Origin: Acanthosepion pharaonis
Taxonomy: Eukaryota; Mollusca; Cephalopoda; Sepiida; Sepiidae
Reading direction: 5' to 3'
Assembly (NCBI GenBank): GCA_903632075.3
Contig: CAHIKZ030000058.1
Location: forward strand, 6,415,001-6,479,000
Length of the DNA stretch: 64,000 nucleotides
Below, piece after piece: positions 44,456 through 56,053 of the stretch. The notes below the pieces were generated by a model. That model was given only the letters and a program-made list of their open reading frames with translations. It searched no databases and was not told where the DNA came from. Position 1 is the stretch's first letter, and the number at the start of each line of letters is the position of its first letter. The translations under genes were made by a program, and so were the position numbers.

Positions 44456-45129
44456 TGAAGAAGGTCAGACAGAATAATGGCTGAAACGTCGTGAAAAAAA
44501 CAATAAAGATAAGAATAGTAGTTTGAATTTAAATTAAAGTAAATAAATAATTTTTTAATTTTTTAAATGATAAAAGTGTTTAGTGATTGTTAAATATATC
44601 ATCTCTGAAGTACACTAGAATTTAGCATTCTTTAAGTATGCAATTATTTTGGAGCTGTAAATGAAATAAGAGAAACCCTTATCAAAGCTCTCAATGTAAA
44701 ACAGGAGTTTTTCTTTAGCGTTCACTTCAAGACAAAGCTCTGGACTGGAATAGCCCAATCAAAATCACAAATAGATTTACACACAAAAACATGATGTCAA
44801 AAATACTCAAGTTTCTTTGAGATTCTAACATCAAGTATTTTTTATTATTCCATATATTTATTTTTGTGTATTCTCTTCATAATTTTGCTGCAATTTAACA
44901 ACCAAAGAAGAGACTTGCTAAAAATGAGATAAAAAGTATTGAAAAGATGAAGAATTAAGATGTCAAAAATAAAAATAAGTAGAATAATGAAAAATCCTTC
45001 ATCTCAGAATCTGAAAACAACTTGAAGAATTATCACTACTACTGCTACAATGTCAAGGTAATCAACAAAGCATCTTTGTGTAAAGTTAATGTAAAAAAAG
45101 AATTAAAGATAAAGAATCATGATTTATCA

Positions 45130-45240
45130 TAATGACTTCAGTGGCAACTAATTGCACTATTACAGGACAAATATCCATGGTGCAAGATGTGAGTTCAAGT
45201 CTCACCTGAAGCAATTTGGTATTAAAAAAAAACATTTATT
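45130..45240 (+). mobile_element. short tRNA-like SINE
   Basis: GATGTGAGTTCAAGTCTCAC at 45185 is a strong B box. TTCAGTGGCAACTAATTGCA about 48 bases before it is a weak A-box candidate. An A-rich run (45223-45233) follows. No relative was found in the window, so the call rests on the B box alone. Confidence 0.4.
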
Positions 45241-45479
45241 TGTTTGGTTTATTTATTCAGTAAAGGTTAAGTAAAAAAATAAAAAAATTGACAGTAGATT
45301 TATTATTTTGTTCTCCTGTCTCCTGCCATCATTCAGGCAACTTTGTAATTTTACACTCTCACCAAACTTTTTATTTTTCTCGGCAAAGAACTATGCAAAA
45401 TGCCTTTTACTGTCTTACAGAGAATCAAAAGTTTTCATTGATAGAATTCTATAAAGACAAGAACAAATGGTAATCTAAA

Positions 45480-46150
45480 AGAAACAATGTCTGCCAAATA
45501 TGACATATGAGAGAAAACTTTCCAGTCTAACTGTAACAATTTTTGCTTGGTCACCAAAGAAACTTATGATCTAGCATTATCTTGATGCAATATTACAATT
45601 TTTCTCTTCTAGACACTTGTGAATTGTTGCTGAAGTTTGTCTAATTGCAAATAGTACTTGTTCAATTATCTGGTTTTTTGGAAAAAGTTCATAGAGGAAT
45701 CCTTTTCAATTCCACTATATATGCAATATTAACTTCTTTAGATTAAGACTAGCCTTTAGTACAATTAGCAGTGGTTCATTTTGTATACCATTTGATTGAT
45801 TGCATTTGAAACTATTGTACAATATACACTTTTTACCATCCATAACAATTTGTTTGAAAATCAGAACAATTTCGTAGTGTTTTGTTGTGAAGTGAATTAG
45901 AATATGATCCAGTATTTTTGCACAACTTATGTGCATGCTACACACCAAAGCAACTAACATAACCAAGCAGTTGCAAATGATTTTCAGTGCTAGATATTTG
46001 AGTATATTTCATATAGTATAACACTGATTGTTAAGTAATATCTTGATTGCTATCAACTTCAACTGATCTGCCTGACTGTGAAGAATTGTTCAGGATAAAA
46101 CTTTCAGCAGGAAACTTTTGCAAATATTAACACATTCAATCAGACACATT
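45480..46150 (-). pseudogene. mariner transposase fossil with catalytic segment
   Basis: On the minus strand, in shifting frames from 46090: SSQSGRSVEVDSNQD-type sequence, STENHLQLLGYVSCFGV (the TVENHLxxLGYV helix-turn-helix), then IFKQIVMDGKKCILYNSF near 45860, the FLKQIVTGDEKWILYDN block in which the first catalytic Asp region reads MDGKK instead of TGDEK. Next, NIAYIVELKRIPL and finally ILHQDNARS near 45570, the HQDNARPH block with the second catalytic Asp retained, then KQKLLQLDWKVFSHM. The C-terminal quarter is missing. It differs from the mariner at 18 kb, which has lost exactly this middle part. Confidence 0.8.
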
Positions 46151-47237
46151 ACCTTCTCCTTAAATTGCATATTTTTTCTGTTTTAGGCAGATTTTTACCT
46201 TTCTTAAAATTAAAAAAAAACATAATAAGCCAAAGATGTTGCTTTTTGTTTCAACCACCAATTTTTGAACAATATAACAAATTATCATAAAATTTACAGA
46301 TTAGATATGTGCTGACATGGAAGTTCTCATAATCCAATAAAAATAGCAATCTTTTTTTAATGATGATAGCTAAAACTAAACACTTATTATATAATCAAAA
46401 CAAAAAAAAAAACAGGATGAAGAATAAACTTTGGATTGTCCAATTCCAGATGCTTGTAATTTAACAGCTGAAAAATAAAGGACAAAGAGCAACAAAATAA
46501 AGAAATCAGGCAAAAATAAAAATACAAGGAACTGATATTCATCTCAAATCTAAGAGATAAATGTTATAAAAATACAAACCTGTAATAATAACAGTTCTGT
46601 AAATTCAAATACAAGTGGGTGCTGAAAAGTTCTCAGTCCAACTAACTTCCCAAAATCAGAGCAAACATTAGAATTTTTTTTGAAGAGCTTCAAGGTCAGA
46701 TTGAAAACTTCAGTTTTCCTTTATTCAATAAATTTCAGAAATATAAAATTTTAATGGTAAGTAGTTGTATTGTGCCAACAGGCAACCATTGAAAAAACAG
46801 ACTAATATTTCAGTATATATTACAATTATAATTTTCTAATTAGTTGATAACAACAAATCTGATTGAAAAACATTTTATATCTGGAGCACATAAAGGCAAT
46901 GAAGATGTGAACAATGAACACTTTCTTATTTTAAATGCTGTGATGCTTGAATTTCATTGATGATGATAGAAAAATAACATAGAAAACAGTAGTCAGGATT
47001 AGTGGTTTCAGGAGTAGATTGATAATTTGAAGTTTCTAACCAAAAAGAAAATTTTCAGCAACCTAAAGTTATAATCTTTCTTTATAATAATAATTTACTT
47101 GCCTAATTTTGTCTAATTTTTGCCCATAATAAAACAAATAGATATAAAATAAGTGAATCTTAACTGAATTAAAATGTCTGATATGGAGGAAACTTGGTAA
47201 ATGATATATTCAATATAAAGTAGCATTTTTCAGCTTT

Positions 47238-47408
47238 TTGATTGGTTGATTTGTTTTTATGGATTATCAACCTTTTGTAGGTTATTTAAAGCCAAAAAAT
47301 ATTTTCAGATTGCAAGAATTTCTTTTTTTTTGAGATAATAATGGTTTAGTGATATAAGTCTTACCAATTAACCCATAGCTGGAGGGAGAAGAGGTGGATT
47401 CATACCTA
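47238..47408 (-). mobile_element. SINE A, 3' half
   Basis: On the minus strand: GGTATGAATCCACCTCTTCT, CCAGCTATGGGTTAATTGG, then GGCTTTAAATAACCTAC and GGTTGATAATCCAT. It is truncated inside the core; the 5S and tRNA heads are missing. Confidence 0.75.
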
Positions 47409-47583
47409 ATCAGAATCTGATAAACAAACAAGGAATTATGATATGGTTATCAAGTGGGGGATCAATTCTATATTATAATTAATATATAAACTGAGCCCTC
47501 ATTTTTTGGCCACTGTAGTTTCTGTACAGTTATATATAAGAGAATGTAAATAAATCTGAAAGACATTTGTGTAGCTAATCAGT

Positions 47584-47975
47584 ATTTGATTGATTGACTG
47601 ATTTGTTTTTCTATGGTTTATCAACTCTTGCAGGTTATTTAAAGCCTGAAAATATTTTCAGTTTGTAAGAATTTTTTTTGAGAAAATAATGGTTTAGTAA
47701 TACAAGTTTTACTAATTAACCCATAGCTGGAGGGGTGGTGGATTCATACCTTTTCCAATGTTATCTGCATGTAAGTAAATATAAAAAACCCAATGGCAAT
47801 TGGAACTTGGCTCTCTGATTAACAATTCCAAACCATTATCAATTACACCATCTGCACATACAGCACCTGGTATTCCCAAGTGGTCACCCATCTAGATACT
47901 GACAAGACTCGATGTTGCTTAACTTTGGTGATTGTATGGGAACCAATATTTCAATGTGATGTGGTTATAAGCCAC
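47584..47975 (-). mobile_element. SINE A, full-length copy, best 5S head
   Basis: On the minus strand from 47975: ACCACATCACATTGAAATAT, AAGTTAAGCAACATCGAGTC, AGTATCTAGATGGGTGACCA and CTTGGGAATACCAGGTGCTG are plainly 5S rRNA-like, covering the internal control region (box A, intermediate element, box C). Then the tRNA-like head GATGGTGTAATTGATAATGG and GAGCCAAGTTCCAATTGCC, the core with GGAAAAGGTATGAATCC, the tail GGCTTTAAATAACCTGC and a CAATCAATCAA end at 47584-47600. Only 175 bases separate it from the 3' half copy at 47238-47408. Confidence 0.88.
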
Positions 47976-48164
47976 TTTTTCTTCTTGGGCAATATGGTAG
48001 AATTAACTTGCATGCTAAATTAGGTAAAGAGCACAAACACTGATCCTAGGCAAAAGTAATGATTCACATATAAACAAACATTTCATTTTTAACTCAAATG
48101 TGGAAACCTAATCCTAATAAAGATTTAACAAAATAAGACATTAGGCTTGATGGTATGTATAAAC

Positions 48165-48610
48165 TTCTTTTATGTGCCATATCCCTTTAGAACATCATGG
48201 CTCTCCACAGCTTTCTATTCTTTGTATATCTAACTTATGCTTGTTTCTTTACTCTCACTCATAGTCCCTGTTCTGCCATCCATTTACACAAGCCTCTTAG
48301 CAAGGTTACTTGCTGTTTCCATCTGCAACCCACTGACTTCATTATGTCTTGTGAGTGTCAAATTCTTCAAGCCCACTTTTCTTCCTCATTGCTTAAATGC
48401 TCTGTTCATGGTATTCTTAGCATCCTTCTGTAGAATCATATCACTATTGTCTTAAATTATTTCTTCATCTATGAGAAATTGTTCAGCATACATTGCCATA
48501 GGAGGAATGAGGTCACATAGCAGTTCAGAAATTTTTGTTTCTTTGTTCCTAATAAAATTTCTTAATACTTTGTTTAGTGTTTAGAAGGCATCTCACACTA
48601 TTTCAATAAA
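48165..48610 (-). pseudogene. LINE 3' end, minus-strand copy
   Basis: On the minus strand: GTGAGATGCCTTCTAAAC, then ILRNFIRNKETKISELLCD-like, a decayed LLYG region near 48500, VLQKDAKNTMNRAFKQ near 48410 (the EEVLRRM...T block), FLEHIMRKxGLKNLTLTRHN-like near 48350, and the 3' end ENHDVLKGIWHIK near 48190. Block order and the closing GTTCTAAAGGGATATGGCAC match the copies at 28230-28790 and 30214-30425. Confidence 0.75.
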
Positions 48611-50334
48611 AACTTCAGATTTCTGTGCCAGATTTTCTATCAACTGTTAAAACACTTTCTATCAGATCACTACTATATATATTTTAATTCATAATGAGAC
48701 AATTATATAAAATCTCCCTATATTGGATTGTATCTAAATGTTTCTACAATTATAAGGAATTATAGGGAAACTAATGCATATTTGAAATTTTGATAGGTAT
48801 TTTAAAAATGATGTATCCTGCTTAATTTCACATTTTATTCTATTATGGTAGAGAATTACTGTTTAATCTTGTGTCAGTAAATTCTACCTAGTTAAAATTA
48901 ATATCTTTGAATAAAGATTTCAGTTCAAAATTTCCCCCAAAATGTCCAAATAAGGCACACTTAAAGGATCGAGATTACACTGGAAAGGCTGTTGTAACTA
49001 TGGCCATCAATATGAGGACATTTGCTTGAATAGATTAATGTATAATAACAATAATTTCCCATCTCAGAAATTCATATAGAAACTAATAATATTGAATTTC
49101 AAATTACATGACCTTTATTCCATCCTATATCCTAAGCTTTAGCTACAAGTATTTTTAAACTTCAGTAGTAAGAAACATACTAAGAACTACAAAGGAAAAG
49201 AAGTTGTGGATATTGATGATCTCCCACGTCCCGAAAGAACAGGGCAACAGAAGAAGGATTTATATATCTATGGATGCAATCAACAGTCTTCTTAAGAGTC
49301 TATCTTTAGCATACAAAAATTACAATATTCAGATCTTGTCTTTAGGTATAGATTTATTATGCTTCTTGGAAAGACAATTCAAAGAGTATTTTTAAACAAT
49401 TGTAAGGTTCTTGGTTTGGGCTTTTTTCCAATGCACTGATTTATAGCTGATGGTAACTTTTTTCCTTTGTTTTGAATAAAAAGAAGTGATTTGTTTTATG
49501 TCATGTTAATGACATTTATACATTTTTTTTTTCAAAAAATTCTATTTTTTAAAAGTTATTTTCAGATCCTATCGGATAATTGTCACATTTTCTTTTCAGA
49601 TTTTAAGCCAGTTTTCTCAATCATGTAGGTATATGCATTTACTATTTTCTTCATGAAAAAATTTTAGGTGGATAACCTTATTGAAATTGTTTTTTTTATT
49701 ATTTAAATACTAAAATATTCAAGATTTACTTGAAAACATAAAATTGTGTTAAGCATTCATTTTCTAGTAAAATGTTTTTTTACTTTAAAAATAAAAATCA
49801 GTTGATAAAAATAAAGATATGCATGTCAATTGTAATTAAGCCTTAAATTTTAATAAAAATTTTGCTAAGAGACAGGACATGAAATTTTGAAGAACCATGA
49901 TCGACCATGTCCTGAAGGGATAATGGTTACATAAAATAAGAAACTGACCCAATCTGAAACATATATATTTTAAAGTCTTTATTTTCATTTTTGGTTTGTG
50001 ATAAAAAGCAACTCTTAATTTATAAAAGATGAATTTCTTATCATGTCATAGATTTATATAATATAAGTATTATCTTATGGCATATAAATTAATGAAATCA
50101 ATATACATTCTTTGAGATATAGATACACTTTCTAACAAATTTAAATTAGCTTGCATTATGAGTTCCAGATGTGAACAATTTAAGTTTTAGTGTAATTTTT
50201 GTAACATATACAGCCCAAACATATTTTCTGTGTTACTATTATCATTATTAAAAATCATCTTTAAAATTTAATTTTTCTATTTATATAATTTTTTTATAAA
50301 TATAAATTTTTGGGACTGAATTTTCCCATTTTCT

Positions 50335-50441
50335 TCTTATATTATATATTGAGCAATTTTACCCCATGAATATAGTACAGCTTAAAACTATATTTCATCA
50401 TTAATGAAACTTGTATAAAAGATGGATTGCTGCCCAAATAC

Positions 50442-50484
<43 letters not shown>
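50335..50484 (-). repeat. repeats P and K tail against (TA)n
   Basis: On the minus strand after the TA run (50445-50484): TTGTGTATTTGGGCAGCAAT, ATACAAGTTTCATTAATG (repeat P start), then ATAGTTTTAAGCTGTACTAT and GGGGTAAAATTGCTCAATAT (complement of the K tail). Here P and K are joined in one copy, so they may be two ends of one longer element. Confidence 0.6.
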
Positions 50485-50486
<2 letters not shown>

Positions 50487-50633
50487 AAGTTGGTTCTTTG
50501 AAATTTATTGTCAAGCAGAATGCCTTCCAATCAAGATTCTCACTGATACATTTACCAAATTCACCTGTCTCCATAAATTGAAAGCTGAAAGTTAGCAATC
50601 TAACAGCAAAAGACATTTTTTTTCTTCTTTTAC

Positions 50634-50710
50634 CTTGTGAATATAATATTTCAGATCCTCTGGTAAAGGAATATGATATTGATTCCAAATGCTTCTTTTC
50701 TCAAATCCAA
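50634..50710 (-). other. candidate internal exon, 77 bp
   Basis: On the minus strand, GTATGTTTTTCAG ends at 50711 and could be an acceptor; GTAAAAGAAG begins at 50633 and could be a donor. The 77 bases between have one open phase, reading GFEKRSIWNQYHIPLPEDLK then YYIHK. This is balanced, non-repetitive protein-like sequence, unlike the surrounding frames. I do not recognise the family, and no partner exon was identified on either side, so this may be chance. The open minus frames around 50485-50819 overlap it. Confidence 0.25.
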
Positions 50711-52366
50711 CTGAAAAACATACACAGTGAAAAATAATGGCTTGCCATTTAAATTGAAAGAAACTTGATTCCATCTTCAAAGTATACAGGTAGAAAATCT
50801 GCTTATATAACAAAATCAATATTTATTCATACCATGTAAAAATATTCTTAGTAGCTGTGTTATTGCTGAACAACTATAAATAAAATATTTTTCTTATATT
50901 TTTTTTTTACACATCAACTTGTATATGAAGACCAATCACTAGAGAATATAGACTCTAAAACCTGTTGATTTTTTTCCATTAATGTGCTGACAAGATCATG
51001 TCATTTTTCCAGATATTAATACCTCTCTAAATCTTTATATTAGTATCTGGGTTTATCTCCTTTACAAGGAAATAACTCAGTAGATCTTCAAGTCTTTAAG
51101 AAAAGCTACATCATTTTAATGGCTTCTGATATGGATATATTTTATAATATACATAAAAAAATATTTTTTCTTTTGTCCACATGTAATGCTAAAAGCTACA
51201 AAAATTACCAGGATTTAAAACATTTTTTAAGAGATTGTATATTTAAACTTACTGATGTATTCTGTTGGAAGTTGTATTTTTTCAATTAGATTTTAAGCTT
51301 TTGAAGTAAGAAAAATAATGCAGACAATTCTTTGTTACTTTTAGTTGCTTGAAATTTTTGAGAAAATAAAGAAAAAAAGATAAGATGAAAAAAGATGATG
51401 AACAAAAGATAAGATAAAAAATCTAATGCTTTAAAAACTAAACTGACGAGGAAATAATAATAGTGTTAAAACATTTTTTGTTTTATTTTGAAAAGAATAA
51501 TTATAACTTTTTCTTAAAATTTTAAATTTTATTTGATCAAAAATAAGTCTAATTTGTAATTCTATAGTTTTATGAAGTACGAGGTTGTTCTGAAATATTG
51601 ACAACCTGGCCAAGATTGCACCCCCCCCTGCCCCCGCACTCCAAAAAAAAAAAAAAATCTGATCTTTGGTCATTTTGTCAGATGTTGGAGATTTGGTTAG
51701 ACTCAGAACTTGTCAGTACCCTGTCATATTAATGACATCTTCAGTATTATAATTAGTCCTTGCAATATGTCTACTCATTATTAATTCTGACAAATTATTT
51801 GCAACTAAACTTTTAATTTGTTTTCAAATTAAAAAATTAATTAATAATTTTGTATTATTGGATGTTGTATTTACGTTTGTTGTCATTAAGCAGTATTCTT
51901 CATTTGTATTGTGATTTGACAAACACACTGAAACCATTATCATATAAAAATTAATTTTAGAAATTTCATTTAAAATACCGTGAAACATTTTGGAAAAAAC
52001 TTTTGAAAAATTTACTTTTAGAATATTGCACTGTAGAGATGCAGAATATGATTATCCTACTTTTTACAGAACAAATTTACTGATGTCCAAATGAGCCTTG
52101 AGAGTCATGTAACAGCCCATTGGTGAGGATTGTTCAGTTGTAACTTAGACCTTCAGAGAGACTGATGTGGGAGCCAGCAGCAGCTTAATAAACAAGCAAA
52201 TGCCATGTGCCCTAAATAAGAATGTAAAAAGGCATCCCCAGGGCTGGTTGTGTCCCACCTAGAAACATTGTGTGTAAAACCTATTTATTTGTCCCTTCAC
52301 ATACTGCTTGCATTTTTCTTATGCATTTTCAATAGCAATTGAATAATTGTGTATTTAGCAATCCCT

Positions 52367-52714
52367 TTTTTATACAAGTTTCATTAAAGCAGACCGACAA
52401 GGTACTGCGATTAAGTTTTTGATTCAATTTTTCTTGTGTTCATATAAGTGTTTTCTTTTCTGGACATAAAATATATAAAAACTGTCCAAATGTTCTATAT
52501 ATCTGAGCACGTTTGCCTAGTCTATTAGCAATTATCAAAAAATCCTTGATAATAGCTAACAGAACAACTGCATGTGCTCAGATATATAAAACATTTGGAC
52601 AGTTTTTATATATTTTATGTCCAGAAAAGAAAACACTTATATGAACCCAAGAAAAATTGAATACAAAGTTTAATTACAGTACCTTGTCAGTTGTTTTTAA
52701 TGAAACTTTTATAG
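52367..52714. mobile_element. 350-bp fold-back built from repeat P
   Basis: Arms 52368-52509 and 52573-52714 are inverted copies of about 142 bases (GACAAGGTACTGCGATTAAG, TTTTCTTGTGTTCATATAAG, TTTCTGGACATAAAATATAT, ATGTTCTATATATCTGAGCA and complements), roughly 90% identical by eye. The spacer contains its own small hairpin, ATTATCAA-N8-TTGATAAT. A single-arm relative is at 39562-39735. Confidence 0.8.
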
Positions 52715-52835
52715 CCTAGGGGTAGGATCTCTGACTGATGTTAAATCACTCAGGTTTTGATCCCATATTCGGATGTCTAAGTCTAACCACACTGAAGAGC
52801 TGTGATACAGTGAAACAGTCTCTTTGTGGATGACA

Positions 52836-52851
52836 ATATATATATATATAT
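52836..52851. repeat. short (TA)n tract
   Basis: Eight TA units, with TATATACACACAT close by. Confidence 0.85.
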
Positions 52852-52859
52852 TTGTATAT

Positions 52860-55800
52860 ACACACATTTGTATTGCATTTTGGTATGATAAATTTGTACA
52901 TTCTAGTGTTGTATATAAAATATTTTGAGGCATGATCAAATTTGGGAATTAATTTCTTTGATTTATTCTTGTACTTCTTTCCTTTGATTATATTACACTC
53001 TTAGTATGTAATGGAACTAATGTGATTTGTGGAAAGTGGAGACAATGCAAATATTTCTTTTGTCTTTTCAAGCACCCCATTCCAACATTTTTGAATATTG
53101 CAATAAAAGAATAATACCTTTGGTCACACATACCTCAGCCAAATGAAGCTAAAAGAAACAATAATAAACACATCTCATAACTATTGTTGTAAGTGGAAAT
53201 CATTTGTCAAGTGTGTGAAATAAGAAATACCTGTTTCTGAATATGAATAAATATCTATGATCTGGTGTTACATCTTAATTATAAATTTAAAAACAAAAAG
53301 GATATACAAAATGGATATAGATAACAGTGGAAATAGGAACATGTTTGAATATGAATTCAATGAGATTACAAACTTCTGTTCAAATGTGCTAAGTGTCAGT
53401 TCATTGTGTGATACTAATGAGCAATAATATTCATTAGTCATGAGTACTACAGCTAAGTTATTTATAAAGCTATGATCGGTGATAGAAATTTTAGCACTAG
53501 AACATTGCACACCAATCAAAATTGACAGACATTGGAACAGTGAAACCTTGCAAGCACTCAACACATTTACATACCAAGGCCTGAAAAGAGAATTTACTTT
53601 TATGTTATAGCAACACAAAGACACATTGCAGTTAACAAATAGTACAAATAATAAGAAGCCTAACATTTACCATTGCTCTAGAGCCTCAATTTGGCACCCT
53701 CAGACCCCCAAAATTGACAGAGGGGATGAAAGGTTAAAATGGTCATTTGATGCAGCTGCTGAAGTTAGGTTAAAAATAAATCAGAAACAATTTCCATGGA
53801 TGGAATGAAAAAGTGGATAGAACATTTAGAAAAATATATTGCATGACTAAATGATGATTATATTGGAAAATAATCTTGTAATTTTGAATAAAAAATTATT
53901 TTGCTTTTGTTGTGTCATGTAAAGTTCTCACAAATATGCAGTGTAGTCAAAGAAAGATAACTCACTCCCAAGTGTAGAAACTTTCCCATTTATATAATCT
54001 AATTTCCCCATCTCCCAGAACCTTAGAGGCTTTATGCTCTTGGTAGATCAGCTACTTCTACAAACCACTCCAGGAGGTGTACCGCTTGTCTCATGGTGAT
54101 TGCCTAGATTCCTCTTTATGGGGGATCTCAGTCTTACTGGATTTTCTTCATTTGAACCTTCCTCGTGTTCCTCATTATCACTAGACACTCATTCTTTCCT
54201 CTCCTTCATTCTCAAATTCTTGGTGATCATCCTGACTCCTCTCTTCTGCACCAGGCTCTTTCTCCATTTCAATATCTTCTGGCTATCTAAATGGGTGTTC
54301 ATGAGCTAATACACTGTCCATTTTTTGTTAATATTGCTGAATTAAATTTTTTGGCACTACAAATTGTGCTTTCTCAGGATTTGAATCCTTATTCCTTTTG
54401 TACCATACATTCTCATTTGTTGAAAAGGACATGATTACTGGGGCTCTAATTTACCTCCCCATCAGTGCCAAGGGGCTTTGTGTTCTGCCCGCATGTGAGA
54501 TGGTCCTGTAACTTAAAAGCAAACTTGGTAGATAACATTCTAGGCTGCAATTCACTGAAGAGAATACTTTCAATCCATTTTTTATTGTCTTGACCACTCT
54601 CTCCACAATTCCATTTGACTGAGGATGGTATGGAGGAGTTTTGTATGGTATACATCCAATTTGTGTTAACCATGTACATAAGCTTTCTTCAGCAAACTCT
54701 GGTGCATTATCTGACACCAATGTCTTAGGTACTCCCTTCCTTGAAATAATAATAGAATAATTTTATTACATCCAAAAATATGTTTAAACTACAAAGAAAA
54801 TTAATGATTAGAATATCACAGAGAAGCATTTTTTTTAACACAGAGGTAGGTATTTTTATAAATTTTTGAGAGATTTATTGATAACTTAATGTTTATAAAG
54901 GGCCTATAACTGTATGTTACTTGAATACAATGTGAACACCTTTTTATATAACTTTTAACTACCAAGTAATCTTAAAAGTTTATGAAAAAAATTTCAAATA
55001 GTCTAATAGTTTATTGAATTTTAGATACTTTGGTTTTATAGATTTTTAAGATGTGTGTTATAAAATTACCAATAAATTTTAAATAGTTACTGCTATTATT
55101 TTCTGATAAGGTTGTGTTTGGACATCCATATCTACAAAAATTCTCATGTTTATACACACACAAAAAAATTCAAAATTCTTTTCAAAATATTGGAAGTCAC
55201 TGAATTGTAGTAAATATAGATTTTACTTAATAACAATATCACCTAACTGCTACAAATTAATACTGAATTCTGAAAGATTTAAAACTTTATAAATTATTCT
55301 AATTAAAATTTAAAAAAATGGAAACAGTTCTTGTAAAAATTCATTATTCATCAAAAAATATTTTTTAAGACAATAGTGTCCATAATATATCTTATTAATA
55401 AAAGAAATTAAAAGCTTTTCTAATTAAATGATGTAGTTTTATTGAATTTTTTATTTTATGATTTAGAGTAGATATTTGTAACTGTGGATCCTGTTTAACA
55501 AAATGATTTAAATTCTTAAGGAGCTTAATGAGAATTATTTGAGTTAATGTTTATATAATATTATAATAGTTATATTAGAAGACTTGAGGAGCTTAATTAG
55601 TCATACTAATATAAATATTAAGTTCTACAAAAATGAATTTCTTGAAATTTCATAGAATTAAATAGAGAGCAACAGATGTAAAAAAAATATTTTTACCAAG
55701 GTTTTCTAAAAAAGAAACATTTCTAAAATAATTTAATTTCTTTTTAAATAAGTCATGAAAGTTTCATTAAAATTCGATAATTATCTGATTTTTGTGAGAA

Positions 55801-56050
55801 TTTCTAAAATTTTTTACTGCAAAAGATGTTTAAATTTCCCATACTAATTTATGGTCATTTTCTGATGCATGAAAAATAAAAATTTAAACAAAACTTCAAA
55901 GGTTCTAAGTTGGTTCAAAAATATCATTTAATAATTAAAAAATCCTTTGATCTTTCCTCTTAATAATAACAAAGATACTGACAATAAAACTTTATTTTAA
56001 TTAAGTTTAGAACATTTTTATTGTATGCTCCTATTTTAACAAATCTTTTG
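52860..56050. other. anonymous AT-rich DNA flanking the Gypsy relic
   Basis: The minus frame at 53666-53268 (132 codons) is Phe/Leu/Ser/Val-rich with hydrophobic ends but shows no motif I trust. 54771-56050 is extremely AT-rich, with no structure recognised. Confidence 0.4.
53990..54770 (-). pseudogene. Ty3/Gypsy integrase and pol 3' end, decayed
   Basis: On the minus strand from 54770: GVPKTLVSDNAPEFAEES carries the second catalytic Asp of the integrase core (usual SDNGPEF; here G is A). It is followed by KTPPYHPQSNGIVERVVKT, with the catalytic Glu in the NGxxER block, then LLLSYRTISHAGRTQSPLAL. The frame ends at about 54450 and shifts. Further on, TNENVWYKRNKDSNPEKAQF matches the small post-integrase domain, then an acidic Glu/Ser-rich stretch runs to about 54000. 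The part upstream of the second Asp, including the zinc-binding region, is absent. No LTRs were found beside it. Confidence 0.85.
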
Positions 56051-56053
56051 AGG

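Larger units (their letters stand above)
48611..52330. other. anonymous AT-rich DNA around the candidate exon
   Basis: 49869-49940 resembles 41690-41768 in the phrase CATG(A/G)TC(C/A)ACCATGTCCTGA, perhaps a small dispersed repeat. A C-rich/A-rich junction lies at 51620-51658. 52080-52310 is modestly GC-richer (GGCATCCCCAGGGCTGGTTG) without a recognised identity. No further SINEs or transposases. Confidence 0.4.

Noticed and set aside
44450..44500. Hammerhead ribozyme
   Set aside because: The core reads CTGAAGA, not CTGATGA, and the stems could not be closed convincingly.
46615..46640. Mariner-like end GGTGCTGAAAAGTTCTCAG
   Set aside because: No opposite end found within reach; kept only as a note to the MITE at 39081.
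47868..47975. Possible functional 5S rRNA gene
   Set aside because: The 5' end is diverged, it is fused to a tRNA-like head, and copies with the same fusion recur; it is a SINE head.
48197..48455. Plus-strand Cys/Leu/Ser-rich frames
   Set aside because: Complements of the minus-strand LINE 3' end.
54100..54309. Plus-strand Ser/Leu-rich 69-codon frame
   Set aside because: Complement of the acidic tail of the Gypsy relic.
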